Assembly (NCBI GenBank): GCA_964653145.1
Contig: CAZZCG010000002.1
Span: 62,001 to 126,000, forward strand
Source of the DNA: Pseudocalidococcus sp964653145
GTDB taxonomy: Bacteria; Cyanobacteriota; Cyanobacteriia; Thermosynechococcales; Thermosynechococcaceae
DNA length: 64,000 nucleotides
Reading direction: 5' to 3'
The notes under the pieces are model-generated. The model did not search any database. It worked only from the letters and a program-made list of their open reading frames with translations, and had not been told where the DNA came from. The translations under genes were made by a program, and so were the position numbers. This document shows positions 1 through 9,217 of the stretch, piece by piece. Position 1 is the first letter of the stretch, and each line of letters begins with the position of its first letter.

Positions 1-77
1 TAACAGGATGGGTAGACTATGCCATTCTCAGAGTCAATTAGCATTCGCCAGCTTTCGGCCAATGACTTGGTACTCAT
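1..77 (-). CDS. Possible partial hypothetical protein running off the left edge
   Basis: From an ATG at position 77 the minus strand is open to the window edge, giving 25 residues that begin MSTKSLAESWRML. The frame also stays open for a while upstream of this ATG, so the start is uncertain. No family is recognised from so few residues and no clear ribosome binding site precedes the ATG. It may equally be chance reading in a region littered with transposon remains. Confidence 0.2.
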   Translation of the reverse strand, partial: MSTKSLAESWRMLIDSENGIVYPSC

Positions 78-177
78 GGCTGGTTTACTAGCTAACCTGA
101 GTTCGGGATAAGAGAATGGCTGAAAAGTAGGCTGGTAGAGGCTTAGAAGAAAAAGAGATAGGTAAACTAAGCAAAAA

Positions 178-212
178 ACATACCCCGTCTCTAGATATGT
201 CTAGGGGTATGT
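178..212. repeat. Inverted repeat / hairpin next to the IS256 remnant
   Basis: ACATACCC and GGGTATGT form the outer arms, and CTAGA/TCTAG the inner arms around a TATG loop, with a small left-side bulge. There is no T-run on either side, so it is not a convincing intrinsic terminator. It could be a remnant of a mobile-element end, since it lies just downstream of the transposase fragment, but that is inference. Confidence 0.35.
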
Positions 213-265
213 CAAATATTTTATGTCAGGTGATGGAATGCTACATAGGAAACCTCCCGTCGAAC

Positions 266-486
266 TCAATGGCAAATGGCAAAACGATTTAAAGCAGCCT
301 TCCAATCTCGAATGGGCATCGTCCATTTTTTGGAGAGATTGTGAATAGCCAGGTGAATAACCTTTAAAGCCGCTTCATCCGTGGGAAAAGCCCGATGTTG
401 CGTAGAACTTTGCGGAGTGTCATATTGAGGGACTCAATGGCATTAGTGGTATGTAGCCCACAAAGGAATAACTCTGACCAGTTTAC
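266..486 (-). pseudogene. IS256-family transposase, C-terminal fragment (broken)
   Basis: Reading the minus strand gives TTNAIESLNMTLRKVLRN, then after a frameshift AFPTDEAALKVIHLAIH, followed by a W..PIRDWKAALNRFAI stretch and a stop. These are the conserved C-terminal blocks of IS256/Mutator-type transposases. A further short match (RVIPLWAT) lies upstream in another frame, so at least two frameshifts or small deletions are present. The N-terminal part, including the first DDE residues, is absent because the recombinase gene begins right there. No terminal inverted repeat was recognised. It is a dead fragment. Confidence 0.75.
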
Positions 487-1629
487 CTAGCCTCCTTTAG
501 CGAACATTGCCAATTCATAAATGTCCTGTATCTGACTCTCCGAAATCCACTGGTGATAAATCTTGTTGTGCATCTCGACAGAGTGACCCATCATTCGCGC
601 ACTCACCGTATCCGGTATTCGATAGAAAACCCTTGCTCGAATCGCATAGGCATGACGCAACGAGTAGGCAGGAAAGGGAAGCTGATAATAAATGAAATTC
701 TTAGCAAGCCAGTTCCCAAACCATACATTACTACGCGCCCCAAAGTTATATTTAACCTCCCGCCAAGGCTTCCATTGTTCCGCCCATTCACGGTGAATAG
801 GCAAGACTGGATAACGTGAACCCGTCTTTCCTTCTAAAACACGCAAGCGGTACGGCGGCTCAGACTCAACTTCACAGAAAAAACATTCGTGGTTCCTCAG
901 CCCATAACACGCCATCAAGTCATAGCACCTGAGCATCATCCGAAATCCTTTACTTCGCTTGCCAGAATAATCCTCAGTTAAGCGAAGTCGGCATTCTTCA
1001 ATTTCAGCATCACTCGGTATATATCTCGGAGCAACACTAGAAAGGCCATAGGTTCCTTTATGCTTTCGCAACCGATCACGCTCAGCGTCCGGAACATTAG
1101 CAATATTCAAAACCGCAGCAAAAAAAGTGAACCTCCTTGCCCGAATCGCACTGTTGACGGGATAAGTCTCTAAAATCTTAATCATTGAATCAACATTCAA
1201 TGGTGCATCTTTGTCTAAGCCAGCAAAGTCAGCCTCAATACGAGCCCAAGAATCAATGATCTGCTCTCTCCGCTGATCAGCACCTATCTGCCTAGTCTCC
1301 CAGGTTAATTGGTAACGCTTAAGCCAATATCTCAATGTCCCGACTAAATCAGGCTTATCCACCTTCCTTAAGTAATCACTCCAAACGAATGTCCCATGCT
1401 CTAACTTCAGCCATACCTCTAACAACTGCCGTTCAGCTTCCTTTAATCCATAGGGGGTCGCGTCCAAACCCAAGGAGATTCGTTGCTGCTTCCGACCCTC
1501 TCCATCCTTGCGCGGCAGTGTCCCCAATATCCCTAACTTCCCACCCCGTAACTCGATCCGTAGCTTGATCCCGCCAAGCCTTAATCGCTCGTTGGCTTCG
1601 ATCAATAACTCTGGAATAGTTTTTGGCAT
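487..1629 (-). CDS. Tyrosine recombinase / phage-type integrase
   Basis: A site-specific recombinase of about 380 residues. The C-terminal half carries the catalytic signature: the first Arg in MACYGLRNHECFF, a Lys in LEGKTGSRY, the box-II stretch YSLRHAYAIR (with Tyr where the first His usually sits), then MMGHSVEMHNKIYHQW holding the conserved GH and the probable Tyr nucleophile. The N-terminal half looks like an arm/core-binding domain with a MPKTIPELL start. An upstream in-frame TTG at 1653 would add eight residues; I prefer the ATG because TTG has no usable ribosome binding site spacing. The neighbours are transposon fragments, and a tRNA-Thr 3' half lies about 4.3 kb away, which fits an integrative-element scar. 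The gene itself appears intact. Its substrate is unknown. Confidence 0.85.
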   Translation of the reverse strand: MPKTIPELLIEANERLRLGGIKLRIELRGGKLGILGTLPRKDGEGRKQQRISLGLDATPYGLKEAERQLLEVWLKLEHGTFVWSDYLRKVDKPDLVGTLRYWLKRYQLTWETRQIGADQRREQIIDSWARIEADFAGLDKDAPLNVDSMIKILETYPVNSAIRARRFTFFAAVLNIANVPDAERDRLRKHKGTYGLSSVAPRYIPSDAEIEECRLRLTEDYSGKRSKGFRMMLRCYDLMACYGLRNHECFFCEVESEPPYRLRVLEGKTGSRYPVLPIHREWAEQWKPWREVKYNFGARSNVWFGNWLAKNFIYYQLPFPAYSLRHAYAIRARVFYRIPDTVSARMMGHSVEMHNKIYHQWISESQIQDIYELAMFAKGG

Positions 1630-1994
1630 AAAATCTCTGTTATCTTCTTTCAATTCCTAGCAAAAACTATCACTTTCTTTCACCTTAAAGCCAGCCAAAG
1701 CAATGGTACTGATTGAGGTCTAAATCAGGAGGTGACTAAGTTACAAGGGTTTCGAGGCATGAAGGAGATTTCAAATAGAGGTAAATAATATGTTCAAATT
1801 TAAACTTTTGCTGAAATTTGGCCCAGGCCTCGATTCTGCCACCACCATAGAGACAGCTATCGTCAAGTTTTTCATTCATTTTTAACTTTTCTTGCAATAT
1901 AATCCCTTCAATCCAGAAGTATTGATTAATTTCACAGTTTGACCAGTTTGGGATTTCTTGGCAGCTAGTTTTGTCCTTAAATTTTGAGTTTTCT
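1630..1994. other. Intergenic stretch with no recognised gene
   Basis: About 365 bases between the recombinase start and the GH57 start, which diverge. They should hold both promoters. A 106-residue minus-strand ORF covers part of this stretch and overlaps the GH57 start antisense; I see no family match or ribosome binding site for it and do not call it. No tRNA or strong hairpin was seen. Confidence 0.5.
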
Positions 1995-4601
1995 ATGGTG
2001 CAGTCGTTCCTTTCCCAAAAATCTGCCTCGGCACACTCGGTTTCCAACGATTCCACCCAAGATCAATCAGCGCCCCCCCAGGCCACAGGCATCTACATTA
2101 CAATTCATGGACATTTCTACCAGCCTCCCCGGGAAAACCCCTATTTAGAAGCCGTTGAACATCAGCCCAGTGCCAGTCCTTTCCACGATTGGAACGAGCG
2201 AATATACCACGAATGCTATCGTCCCAATGCCTTTGCCCGGATTTTTAATGACCGCGGTGATGTCATTGATATTGTCAACAACTACGAATACCTCAGCTTT
2301 AACATTGGCCCGACACTGTTTAGTTGGCTAGAACGTTATGACCTTGAGGTATATCAACGGATTCTTGCGGCGGATCGGGCCAGCTGTCAGCGGTTAAACG
2401 GGCACGGAAATGCCATGGCCCAGGTTTACAATCACATCATTTTGCCCTTGGCCAACCATGAGGATAAGGTCACTCAAATTCGCTGGGGTAAGGCAGACTT
2501 TCAACAGCGGTTTGGTCGCGATCCAGAAGGGATGTGGTTAGCTGAAGCTGCCGTTGATTATCCAACCCTGGAAATCCTGATCCAAGAAGGGATTAAATTT
2601 ATTGTTTTAGCTCCCTCCCAGGCCCAGCGGTGTCGTCCCCTAGCAACGATTGAGAACCCTACCCCGGCCTGGTTTGAGGTTTCCGGTGGTCAAATTGATC
2701 CCAACGGACCCTATCGCTGCTTTATTCCTGAAGGCAACCCGAACACCGATTATATTGATATTTTCTTTTATGATGGGCCAATTTCCCGGGACATGGGCTT
2801 CAGTGATTTGCTCAATAGCTCCCAATTCTTAGCCGGCCGATTATCGCAAGCGGTGCGTCATGATCATCGGGAATTGCAGTTAGTTTCAGTGGCGACCGAT
2901 GGGGAAACCTTTGGCCATCATAAGAAAGATGCTGAAAAAGCGCTTGCCTATGCCCTCAAGGTAGAATTTCCCCAACGTGGCTGGCAGGTGAGTAATTACG
3001 CCCACTATTTAAGCTTGCAATCCCCAACTTGGGAAGTGGTCTTAAAACCGGTCACGGCCTGGAGTTGTGCCCATGGGGTGGATCGTTGGCAAGATAATTG
3101 TGGCTGCGGGGGCGGCGGGGCCTGGCATCAACTCTGGCGGCGGCCGTTGCGGGATAGCCTTAACTGGCTGCGAGATGAACTGATTGAAATTTATGAAACC
3201 CTGGCTGCGGAATTTTTTACCGATGCTTGGGCTGCTCGCAACGCCTACATAGAGGTGATTCGAGATCGCGCTCCAGAAGCTTTAGCAAAATTTTTCCAGG
3301 CCCACCAGGCCCATCCCCTTAGCCCCAATGAACAAGTCGATGCCCTGCGCCTGCTGGAGATGCAACGGTATGCGCTACTGATGTTTACCAGTTGTGGCTG
3401 GTTTTTTGAGGAAATTTCCCGCCCAGAGGGAACACAAATCCTTCGGTATGCAGCCCGAGCCCTAGAGTTAGCAGCAGATGTGTCAGGAGTTCAGTTAGAA
3501 GCAGAATTCATCCATCGCCTCGGCCAAGCTCCGAGTAATGTGGACTGTTTTGGTAACGGAGCGGAGGTTTATCGACAACTGGTCAAACCGGCCCAAATTA
3601 GTCTGCACCAAGTAGCGGCCCACTATGGGATGAACTCTCTATTTACCACCTATCCCAGCCAGCATCACCTCTATTGCTACGACATTGTCCAAGAGGATTA
3701 TCAGCGGCAGCAAATTGGCAACCTCACCCTCGCCCTAGGCCACGTTACCCTGACTTCGGAAGTTACCCGAGAATCCCAGGCCCTGGTTGTGGCGGTTTTA
3801 CACCTGGGCGGCTGGGACTTTCATTGTTGCCTCAAACCTTTTCAAGGCCGGCGGGAGTATACCGAGACCAAAACCCATGTACTCTCGGCTTTACAGCAAG
3901 GAAATGCCCCAAAACTGATCCTGGCCTTGACCCAATCCTTTGGTGAGGTGTCCTATGGTTTGAATGATCTGTTTGCGGAAGACCGCCACCGCCTGATGCA
4001 CCGCCTTACCCAAGCCACCCTCAACCGCTTAGATCAACTCTACAGCCAGGTGTACCGGGACAATTACGGGATTCTCATGGGCTTTCGACGGGATGGACTA
4101 GTGGTGCCCCAGGAGTTGCAAGTTGCCGCCAGCGTGGCCCTCACTCACCAGGCCAAGAGTACCTTAAAGCTCATTGAACAGGAACTTACGGATCCCCACA
4201 ATTTACCCACCAACAGCCTGCCGCAACACCTAATTCAATTGGGTGCCATTGCCGAAGAAGCGCGGGTTTTGGGGTGTCACCTGAACTTGGTCATGGAAGC
4301 GGGACAACTGGAACAACAAATCCTACAAGTTCTTTGGCATTTACTCCATAACCTTCATCCGGAGCGATTACAGGCCTTAGTGCCGTTAATTAGTCAGTTG
4401 CTTGGGGTGAGTGACCAACTGGGCCTGGGGTTGAACTTAGAGCAAATGCAGGAGTTGTATTTTCAAACCCTTAAAGCTCTATTTATAGACTCCGAGCCCA
4501 AGGAACAGTGCTTAACGATTGCCCCGAAAGCCCTCCAACCGCTGTTACAGTTAGGGCCATTGCTTAAGGTTGATGTCAGTTGGCTCGATTCAGCAACTTA
4601 A
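1995..4601 (+). CDS. Glycoside hydrolase family 57 protein with DUF3536 C-terminal region
   Basis: A predicted cytoplasmic alpha-glucan-acting enzyme of about 868 residues. The GH57 N-terminal hallmark IHGHFYQPPRENPYLE lies near residue 30. It is followed by PFHDWNERIYHECYRPN, then WLAEAAVD near residue 170, and a VATDGETFGHHKK stretch expected around the catalytic region. The long C-terminal half matches the DUF3536 architecture often fused to GH57 in cyanobacteria. GH57 members act on alpha-1,4/1,6-glucans; the exact activity (amylase, branching or debranching) cannot be read here. The ORF can be extended to a TTG at 1971, but the ATG at 1995 is preferred. It stands alone between mobile-element remains. 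Confidence 0.88.
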   Translation: MVQSFLSQKSASAHSVSNDSTQDQSAPPQATGIYITIHGHFYQPPRENPYLEAVEHQPSASPFHDWNERIYHECYRPNAFARIFNDRGDVIDIVNNYEYLSFNIGPTLFSWLERYDLEVYQRILAADRASCQRLNGHGNAMAQVYNHIILPLANHEDKVTQIRWGKADFQQRFGRDPEGMWLAEAAVDYPTLEILIQEGIKFIVLAPSQAQRCRPLATIENPTPAWFEVSGGQIDPNGPYRCFIPEGNPNTDYIDIFFYDGPISRDMGFSDLLNSSQFLAGRLSQAVRHDHRELQLVSVATDGETFGHHKKDAEKALAYALKVEFPQRGWQVSNYAHYLSLQSPTWEVVLKPVTAWSCAHGVDRWQDNCGCGGGGAWHQLWRRPLRDSLNWLRDELIEIYETLAAEFFTDAWAARNAYIEVIRDRAPEALAKFFQAHQAHPLSPNEQVDALRLLEMQRYALLMFTSCGWFFEEISRPEGTQILRYAARALELAADVSGVQLEAEFIHRLGQAPSNVDCFGNGAEVYRQLVKPAQISLHQVAAHYGMNSLFTTYPSQHHLYCYDIVQEDYQRQQIGNLTLALGHVTLTSEVTRESQALVVAVLHLGGWDFHCCLKPFQGRREYTETKTHVLSALQQGNAPKLILALTQSFGEVSYGLNDLFAEDRHRLMHRLTQATLNRLDQLYSQVYRDNYGILMGFRRDGLVVPQELQVAASVALTHQAKSTLKLIEQELTDPHNLPTNSLPQHLIQLGAIAEEARVLGCHLNLVMEAGQLEQQILQVLWHLLHNLHPERLQALVPLISQLLGVSDQLGLGLNLEQMQELYFQTLKALFIDSEPKEQCLTIAPKALQPLLQLGPLLKVDVSWLDSAT

Positions 4602-4828
4602 GCAAAATTTGGCAAGGACCATATGGTCAGGTAACTAATTTGATCTATTACTTGCGCAGACTTGGTCAGGGGTGACTCAAGGCAGGGGTCGAGGTCTGCA
4701 GAAGATGTTTTAGTTATTTCTGCTGCTCCAAAACTGTGCCTCGCCACCCCCGTTGATTGTGTAGCAAACAGTAATGATTCATGAAATGGGGTATGGAGAA
4801 CAAAACATCTAAAAAATTGTACAAATAG

Positions 4829-5790
4829 TCATTTACTAATCTTAAATGTCTTCAATAAATGCCACATGTTACTCAAGAAGTTTTTAACGCGTAGCCACAC
4901 GGCTTCAGTCGTATTTTGTTCCGGTTGATAGAGAGCTAATTTGATGCAGCAAATCGACCACTCTTGCTCTGACTTATTTCCATTGATTTGACGGAAATCA
5001 TGACTACTACAATAGGAAGCACCATCCCAAATCACAATAAGGTTCTGATTCGAATGAATCGCCCTTATCTCCTTGAGAAACTGTATAGTATTCTGCTATT
5101 ACCATTGGAATTTGGTATTATAATTAGATGACCTGTGACATAGTTAACTACACCATAATATTTTTGCCTCTTCCTTCCATTTTTGATAGATATCTGTACT
5201 CTTTTACTTGTTTCACATCAAGCATATCTAGCAATATCCCTAGAAACAAGATGACACTTATCTACACAATAGACAATGATTTTTCCCGATTCAATGGAAG
5301 CTCAATGAGCGTCTAAATACTGACAAATATATTTTTTTAGCGGCGACTTTATCTGGGTCTTTCAAGGGATGAGTGACCTGTGCTTTCTGCTAGGATAGAC
5401 CCTCTTCTTGTAATAAGTTATGGTAACTAGACTTTGCAGAATAGACAACGTTAAATATTTCTAAAATATACACCTCTAATTCTTCAACATTCCAATAATT
5501 CTGCTGCTTTAATCAATTAAGCACCTGTTGTTTTTCAACCTCTGTTAAAAAGGCAGATTTACCCTTATACCCCAATTTTAGTCAATTAATTCGTGATGGA
5601 TAAAAATCTTGCTTCCCTTTTGTATAGACCGAAGGTTGTGCGTAGCAGAATTCTGATGAAACTTGAACAATATTCATAATCTACTGGTGAGTAAATCCTT
5701 CTAATATCACCTTTATGGCTACAGTGAGCTTAGTTTCTCTTGAATCTAGACAATTATCGATAAATTGGTTGAGTCCATCCATAGGACTAT
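4829..5790 (-). pseudogene. Decayed IS630-family transposase
   Basis: The minus strand reads as successive pieces of an IS630 transposase interrupted by in-frame stops and frameshifts. In order: MDGLNQFIDNCLDSRE; a helix-turn-helix region with YKGKSAFLTEVEKQQVL and QQNYWNVEELEVYILE; SGKIIVYCVDKCHLV, where an Asp precedes CHL as in the family's DE(C)H block; QFLKEIRAIHSNQNLIVIWDGASY; and LYQPEQNTTEAVWLRVKNFL, the C-terminal catalytic-Glu block. At least four stops or frameshifts break it. Terminal inverted repeats and a TA duplication were not identified. It is old and cannot be functional. Confidence 0.88.
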
Positions 5791-5903
5791 TCAAATCATC
5801 CTCTAGTTATCTCATATCTAAAAGCAGTTCGCCATAAGTGACATACAGATGTCATACAATTTTTATCTGAAGTCTAAAACTTTTGCCAGATAAGCATTAA
5901 ATT

Positions 5904-5950
5904 GATGATTTCTAATTAGCCGGTCGCAGGTTCAAATCTCGTCACCGGCT
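5904..5950 (+). pseudogene. 3' half of a tRNA-Thr gene (decayed, possible attachment-site scar)
   Basis: The stretch reads like the anticodon arm through acceptor 3' end of a cyanobacterial tRNA-Thr(UGU). It has a TGATT-loop-AATTA anticodon arm, with TCT where TGT is expected. A GTTCAAATC T-loop consensus follows, then a T-stem with one mismatch and two wobbles, and an acceptor strand CACCGGC with discriminator T. No matching 5' half (D-arm) precedes it. Truncation at the anticodon is typical of the tRNA piece left by tRNA-targeting integrases, and a tyrosine recombinase is nearby. The identity rests on recall of the tRNA-Thr consensus and is moderate. Confidence 0.5.
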
Positions 5951-5952
5951 TT

Positions 5953-6005
5953 TAAAAAAAATCCCTTGTCCTAAAATCTCAATCGAGAAAACTTGGACAA
6001 GGGAA
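5953..6005 (-). terminator. Intrinsic terminator downstream of the NTRC gene
   Basis: On the minus strand TCCCTTGTCC pairs perfectly with GGACAAGGGA across a loop of about 23 bases, and the 3' arm is followed directly by a run of eight T residues. It lies about 25 bases after the NTRC stop codon and is well placed to end that transcript. Confidence 0.88.
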
Positions 6006-6030
6006 TCAATGTAAATCAACACTGAGAAAC

Positions 6031-7413
6031 CTAACTTAAGTGTTGCGCGATGGTTTCTCGATATTGGCTTTTCGGTTTCATGCCCACCAATTGCTGTACC
6101 ATTTCCTTGTTTTTAAACAATTGAATTGTTGGGGTGCTGGTCACACCGGCCTGCTCAGCAATTTGGCTATCTACGGTGATATCAATTTCAATTAAGTGCA
6201 TCTTGCCAACGAACTCATCAGCAACTCGATCCAAGATTGGTTTGAGGGTGTGACATGGACCGCAGGTGGGAGAAACGTATTTAACCATCAGCAATCGATC
6301 ACTATCATGGAATAGTTTACGTAGGGCGTAACTACCGTATTGCTTGGTGGCACTGGGATCAAAGTTATCCTCGGTTGTAGTAATTGTGGTTTGGACTTCC
6401 GCTTCATAGTGAGCGTCGGGGTTGGCCTGGTGGAATTCTTGAATCAAGTTATTGGCGGATAACCAGCGCTCAGCTTCCAAGGCTGCCATACATCCACTTC
6501 CCGCAGCAGTGATGGCCTGCCGATATTCGTGATCTTGAACATCTCCAGCGGCAAAGACACCCTCAAGGCTAGTTTCTGCCTTCCCAGGCCGGGTGAGGAT
6601 ATAGCCAACATCATCAAGATTGAGCTGTCCCTGGAAGAGATCAGTATTGGGCTTGTGACCGATGGCATAAAAAAGACCCTTGGCTGGCAGCTTTAATTCT
6701 TCACCAGTGACTGTATTTTTCACCACCAGGCCCTGCATGAGTTGACCATCCCCATAGACTTCTACGCCCACCGTATTCCAATGCACCGTCACTTTTGGGT
6801 TCGCCAAAACTCGATCCTGCATGGCTTTACTGGCCCGCATCGTCTCTGAGCGCACTAGTAAATGCACATGGGAAGCATATTTAGTCAGGTAAACGGCCTC
6901 TTCCGCTGCACTATCTCCACCGCCAATGACGATCAATTCACCATCACGGAAAATGGGTGTCGCTCCATCACAAATTGCACAGGCGGAAATCCCTTTTGTC
7001 CAGTATTCCTGCTCCCCCGCTAACCCCAATCGTTTAGCCGTTGCCCCCGTAGCAATAATGAGGCTATGGGCCTTGACTTGCCGCTCACTGGAGGTAATCA
7101 CAAAGGGGCGTTGGTTGAGATCAACATGGGTAACATCTTCCGTGACCATTTCCGTTCCCCATCGCTCGGCCTGGGCTCGCATCCGACGCATCAATTCAGG
7201 TCCCTGCAAGCCCTCAGGAAATCCCGGAAAATTCTCCACCTCTGTGGTCGTCATGAGCTGCCCCCCTGGCAAGCCCCCAGCCTGGAAGCCTTCAAACATA
7301 TATGGCTTGAGATTTGCTCGGGCCGCATAGATGGCAGCTGTATATCCTGCTGGGCCTGAGCCGATAATTACAACGTTTTCAATTCCTGTTGTCGTCGTGT
7401 CAATGGTACTCAT
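6031..7413 (-). CDS. NADPH-thioredoxin reductase / thioredoxin fusion (NTRC)
   Basis: A bifunctional redox enzyme of 460 residues. The N-terminal two thirds are an NADPH-dependent thioredoxin reductase: FAD motif GSGPAG at about 18-23, redox pair CAIC at 145-148, NADPH motif GGGDSAAEE at about 164-172 and AAGDVQD late in the FAD domain. The last 115 residues are a thioredoxin with active site CGPC at about 384-387 and the conserved TPT cis-Pro loop. This fusion is the chloroplast/cyanobacterial NTRC type, which reduces 2-Cys peroxiredoxin and other targets using NADPH. It is a monocistronic gene with its own terminator. The length and both active sites are intact. Confidence 0.95.
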   Translation of the reverse strand: MSTIDTTTTGIENVVIIGSGPAGYTAAIYAARANLKPYMFEGFQAGGLPGGQLMTTTEVENFPGFPEGLQGPELMRRMRAQAERWGTEMVTEDVTHVDLNQRPFVITSSERQVKAHSLIIATGATAKRLGLAGEQEYWTKGISACAICDGATPIFRDGELIVIGGGDSAAEEAVYLTKYASHVHLLVRSETMRASKAMQDRVLANPKVTVHWNTVGVEVYGDGQLMQGLVVKNTVTGEELKLPAKGLFYAIGHKPNTDLFQGQLNLDDVGYILTRPGKAETSLEGVFAAGDVQDHEYRQAITAAGSGCMAALEAERWLSANNLIQEFHQANPDAHYEAEVQTTITTTEDNFDPSATKQYGSYALRKLFHDSDRLLMVKYVSPTCGPCHTLKPILDRVADEFVGKMHLIEIDITVDSQIAEQAGVTSTPTIQLFKNKEMVQQLVGMKPKSQYRETIAQHLS

Positions 7414-7672
7414 GGCTGTTATTTGTTAAACTCGTAATGACTTCGCTTAAGATGATTTCAGTGTACTAGATTTTTTTGGGGCTGACAAGGGTTTCAGGCA
7501 AAGTAAATTCTTGACACCGTGGTTCCCTGACTTCACTGTTGCATAGGAGAGGGGTGGAGGTGGTCTTTCTGGGTTTCCATGGCCTCGATGGACAAGAGGT
7601 TGACTAAAATTGTCAAAATAGGATTAACAGTGTTCACCACCTGTTGCTGCATATAGGGAGATGTGTTGACCC

Positions 7673-8092
7673 ATGACCGCTAATCCTCAGCCCCAGAACG
7701 TTGACCTTTATGGGCAATTCTCTCCAGTCATGCTCGAACAACTCCAGGCCCATCAGGAGCAGTATCGGCTGCCAAATCTTGATGCCGCCGTCATCCACGC
7801 CCTTGGCCAGTTTTTTGATGATGCCTTGCCGCTGCTCCCCCAGTCAGAAATCCCAGTCGCTCCTGAGGCCAAGCCAGAATTTACAGAGGTGATAACTGAG
7901 ATTAATCAACGAATTTCATCCTTGGGTCGTGAGGTGGTCAATGTGCGTTTACAAGTTCCCCAAGAGTATGATCGCCTGCGAGAGCAGTTAGCGGCGGTGC
8001 GCTTGAGCCACTCAGGGTTGTTGCATAATCTTCGAGAACGAATTGAGGCCATTGAAAAAGTTTTGGGCCTGGCGGAAACACCCCCAGATTAG
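7673..8092 (+). CDS. Small hypothetical protein with C-terminal coiled coil
   Basis: 139 residues with no family recognised. The N-terminal part (VMLEQLQAHQEQYRLPN, then an Ala/Leu-rich helix) resembles a short helical DNA-binding or ribbon-type segment, and residues 65-130 are heptad-rich and probably coiled coil (INQRISSLGREVVNVRLQ). The codon use and the CCAGGCC motif match neighbouring genes, which supports a real gene. It is convergent with the dehydrogenase that follows and separate from the NTRC gene on the other side. No signal peptide or membrane segment is seen. Confidence 0.7.
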   Translation: MTANPQPQNVDLYGQFSPVMLEQLQAHQEQYRLPNLDAAVIHALGQFFDDALPLLPQSEIPVAPEAKPEFTEVITEINQRISSLGREVVNVRLQVPQEYDRLREQLAAVRLSHSGLLHNLRERIEAIEKVLGLAETPPD

Positions 8093-8142
8093 AGATGGTA
8101 AATCCAGTCACTCCACTGTTATTGGTGAATTAGAGGCTGGAA

Positions 8143-9165
8143 TTAGACTGCCGAACCGATATTCTCAACGATATTGGGGGATTTTTTTCCCTTTTCGATA
8201 TCACTGATGTTCTGAATGGTGGTTTCTGCAATACCCTGGAGGGCGTTACGGGTAAAGAAGGCCTGATGCCCAGTAATTAAGACGTTCGGAAACGTTAACA
8301 GCCGCTGAAAGACATCGTCCACAATAATCTCGTTAGAGTAATCTTCAAAAAATAATTTTCCTTCCCCCTCGTACACATCCAGGCCCAGATAGCCAATTTT
8401 GCCAGACTTCAGCCCCTCAATCATGGCAGCGGCATCGATCAAAGCACCCCGGCTCGTATTGACAATCATCACCCCTGGTTTCATATACTCAATGGCTTTG
8501 GCATCAATCAAATGATGGGTCTCCGGCGTTAAAGGACAGTGAAGGGAAATAATATCGGACTGAGCCGCCAAGGAGAGCAGATCCACATAGCGCCCTCCCA
8601 CAGCTTCAAGGGCCGGATTGTGGAAGACATCATAGGCCAGCACCTTACATCCAAAGCCTTGACTAAGAATCTTCGCCACGATCAGACCAATATTACCCGT
8701 ACCAATGACACCCACCTTGGTGCCGTAGAGATCAAAACCCATTAGACCGTTTAGGGCAAAATTACCCTCCCGAACTCGGTTAAAGGCACGATGAATATGG
8801 CGATTAAGGGATAAAATCATTCCAACTGCGTGCTCGGCGACGGCATGGGGGGAATAGGCAGGAACCCGCACTACGGTCATCCCCAATTCTTGGGCCGCTT
8901 CTAAGTCCACATGGTTAAACCCAGCGCAACGCAAGGCAATCAACCGCGTTCCGCCTGCAGCTAATTTTTCTAGGGCTTTCCGATTAACGTGATCATTCAC
9001 AAATACGCAGACGCAGGGAAAATCAATCGCCAGGGCTGTGGTGTGGGGCTCCAGTTGGCTGTCAAAAAACTCCAACTCATGGGCCTGGCCTGGGGGAAGT
9101 GCGGCATTGGCAGCGGTCAAAAATTCTTTATCGTAGGGCTTCGTGTTAAAGACCGCAACGCGCAT
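8143..9165 (-). CDS. ldhA: D-2-hydroxyacid dehydrogenase, D-lactate dehydrogenase type
   Basis: 340 residues of the NAD-dependent D-2-hydroxyacid dehydrogenase family, probably interconverting pyruvate and D-lactate. The Rossmann motif GTGNIG is at about 155-160. The catalytic Arg lies in NTSRGALID (about 239), the acidic partner in DVYEGEG (about 266-268), and the catalytic His in ITGHQAF (about 300). The LFFEDYSNEII stretch after the acidic motif is typical of fermentative D-LDH rather than of phosphoglycerate dehydrogenase. In cyanobacteria this enzyme works in dark fermentation. The substrate assignment is by family resemblance only. Confidence 0.85.
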   Translation of the reverse strand: MRVAVFNTKPYDKEFLTAANAALPPGQAHELEFFDSQLEPHTTALAIDFPCVCVFVNDHVNRKALEKLAAGGTRLIALRCAGFNHVDLEAAQELGMTVVRVPAYSPHAVAEHAVGMILSLNRHIHRAFNRVREGNFALNGLMGFDLYGTKVGVIGTGNIGLIVAKILSQGFGCKVLAYDVFHNPALEAVGGRYVDLLSLAAQSDIISLHCPLTPETHHLIDAKAIEYMKPGVMIVNTSRGALIDAAAMIEGLKSGKIGYLGLDVYEGEGKLFFEDYSNEIIVDDVFQRLLTFPNVLITGHQAFFTRNALQGIAETTIQNISDIEKGKKSPNIVENIGSAV

Positions 9166-9217
9166 GGCTTGTTCTCCCAGGTTTTAACAGGCTTTTTGCT
9201 ATCCTAAACCCGTTTGT

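Noticed and set aside
1736..2056. 106-residue minus-strand ORF between the recombinase and the GH57 gene
   Set aside because: It overlaps the GH57 start antisense, shows no family match and has no ribosome binding site.
5918..5950. AGCCGGT...ACCGGCT inverted repeat followed by TTT as a plus-strand terminator
   Set aside because: It has a long loop with T-loop consensus, and it is better explained as the 3' half of a tRNA gene; no plus-strand gene ends there.
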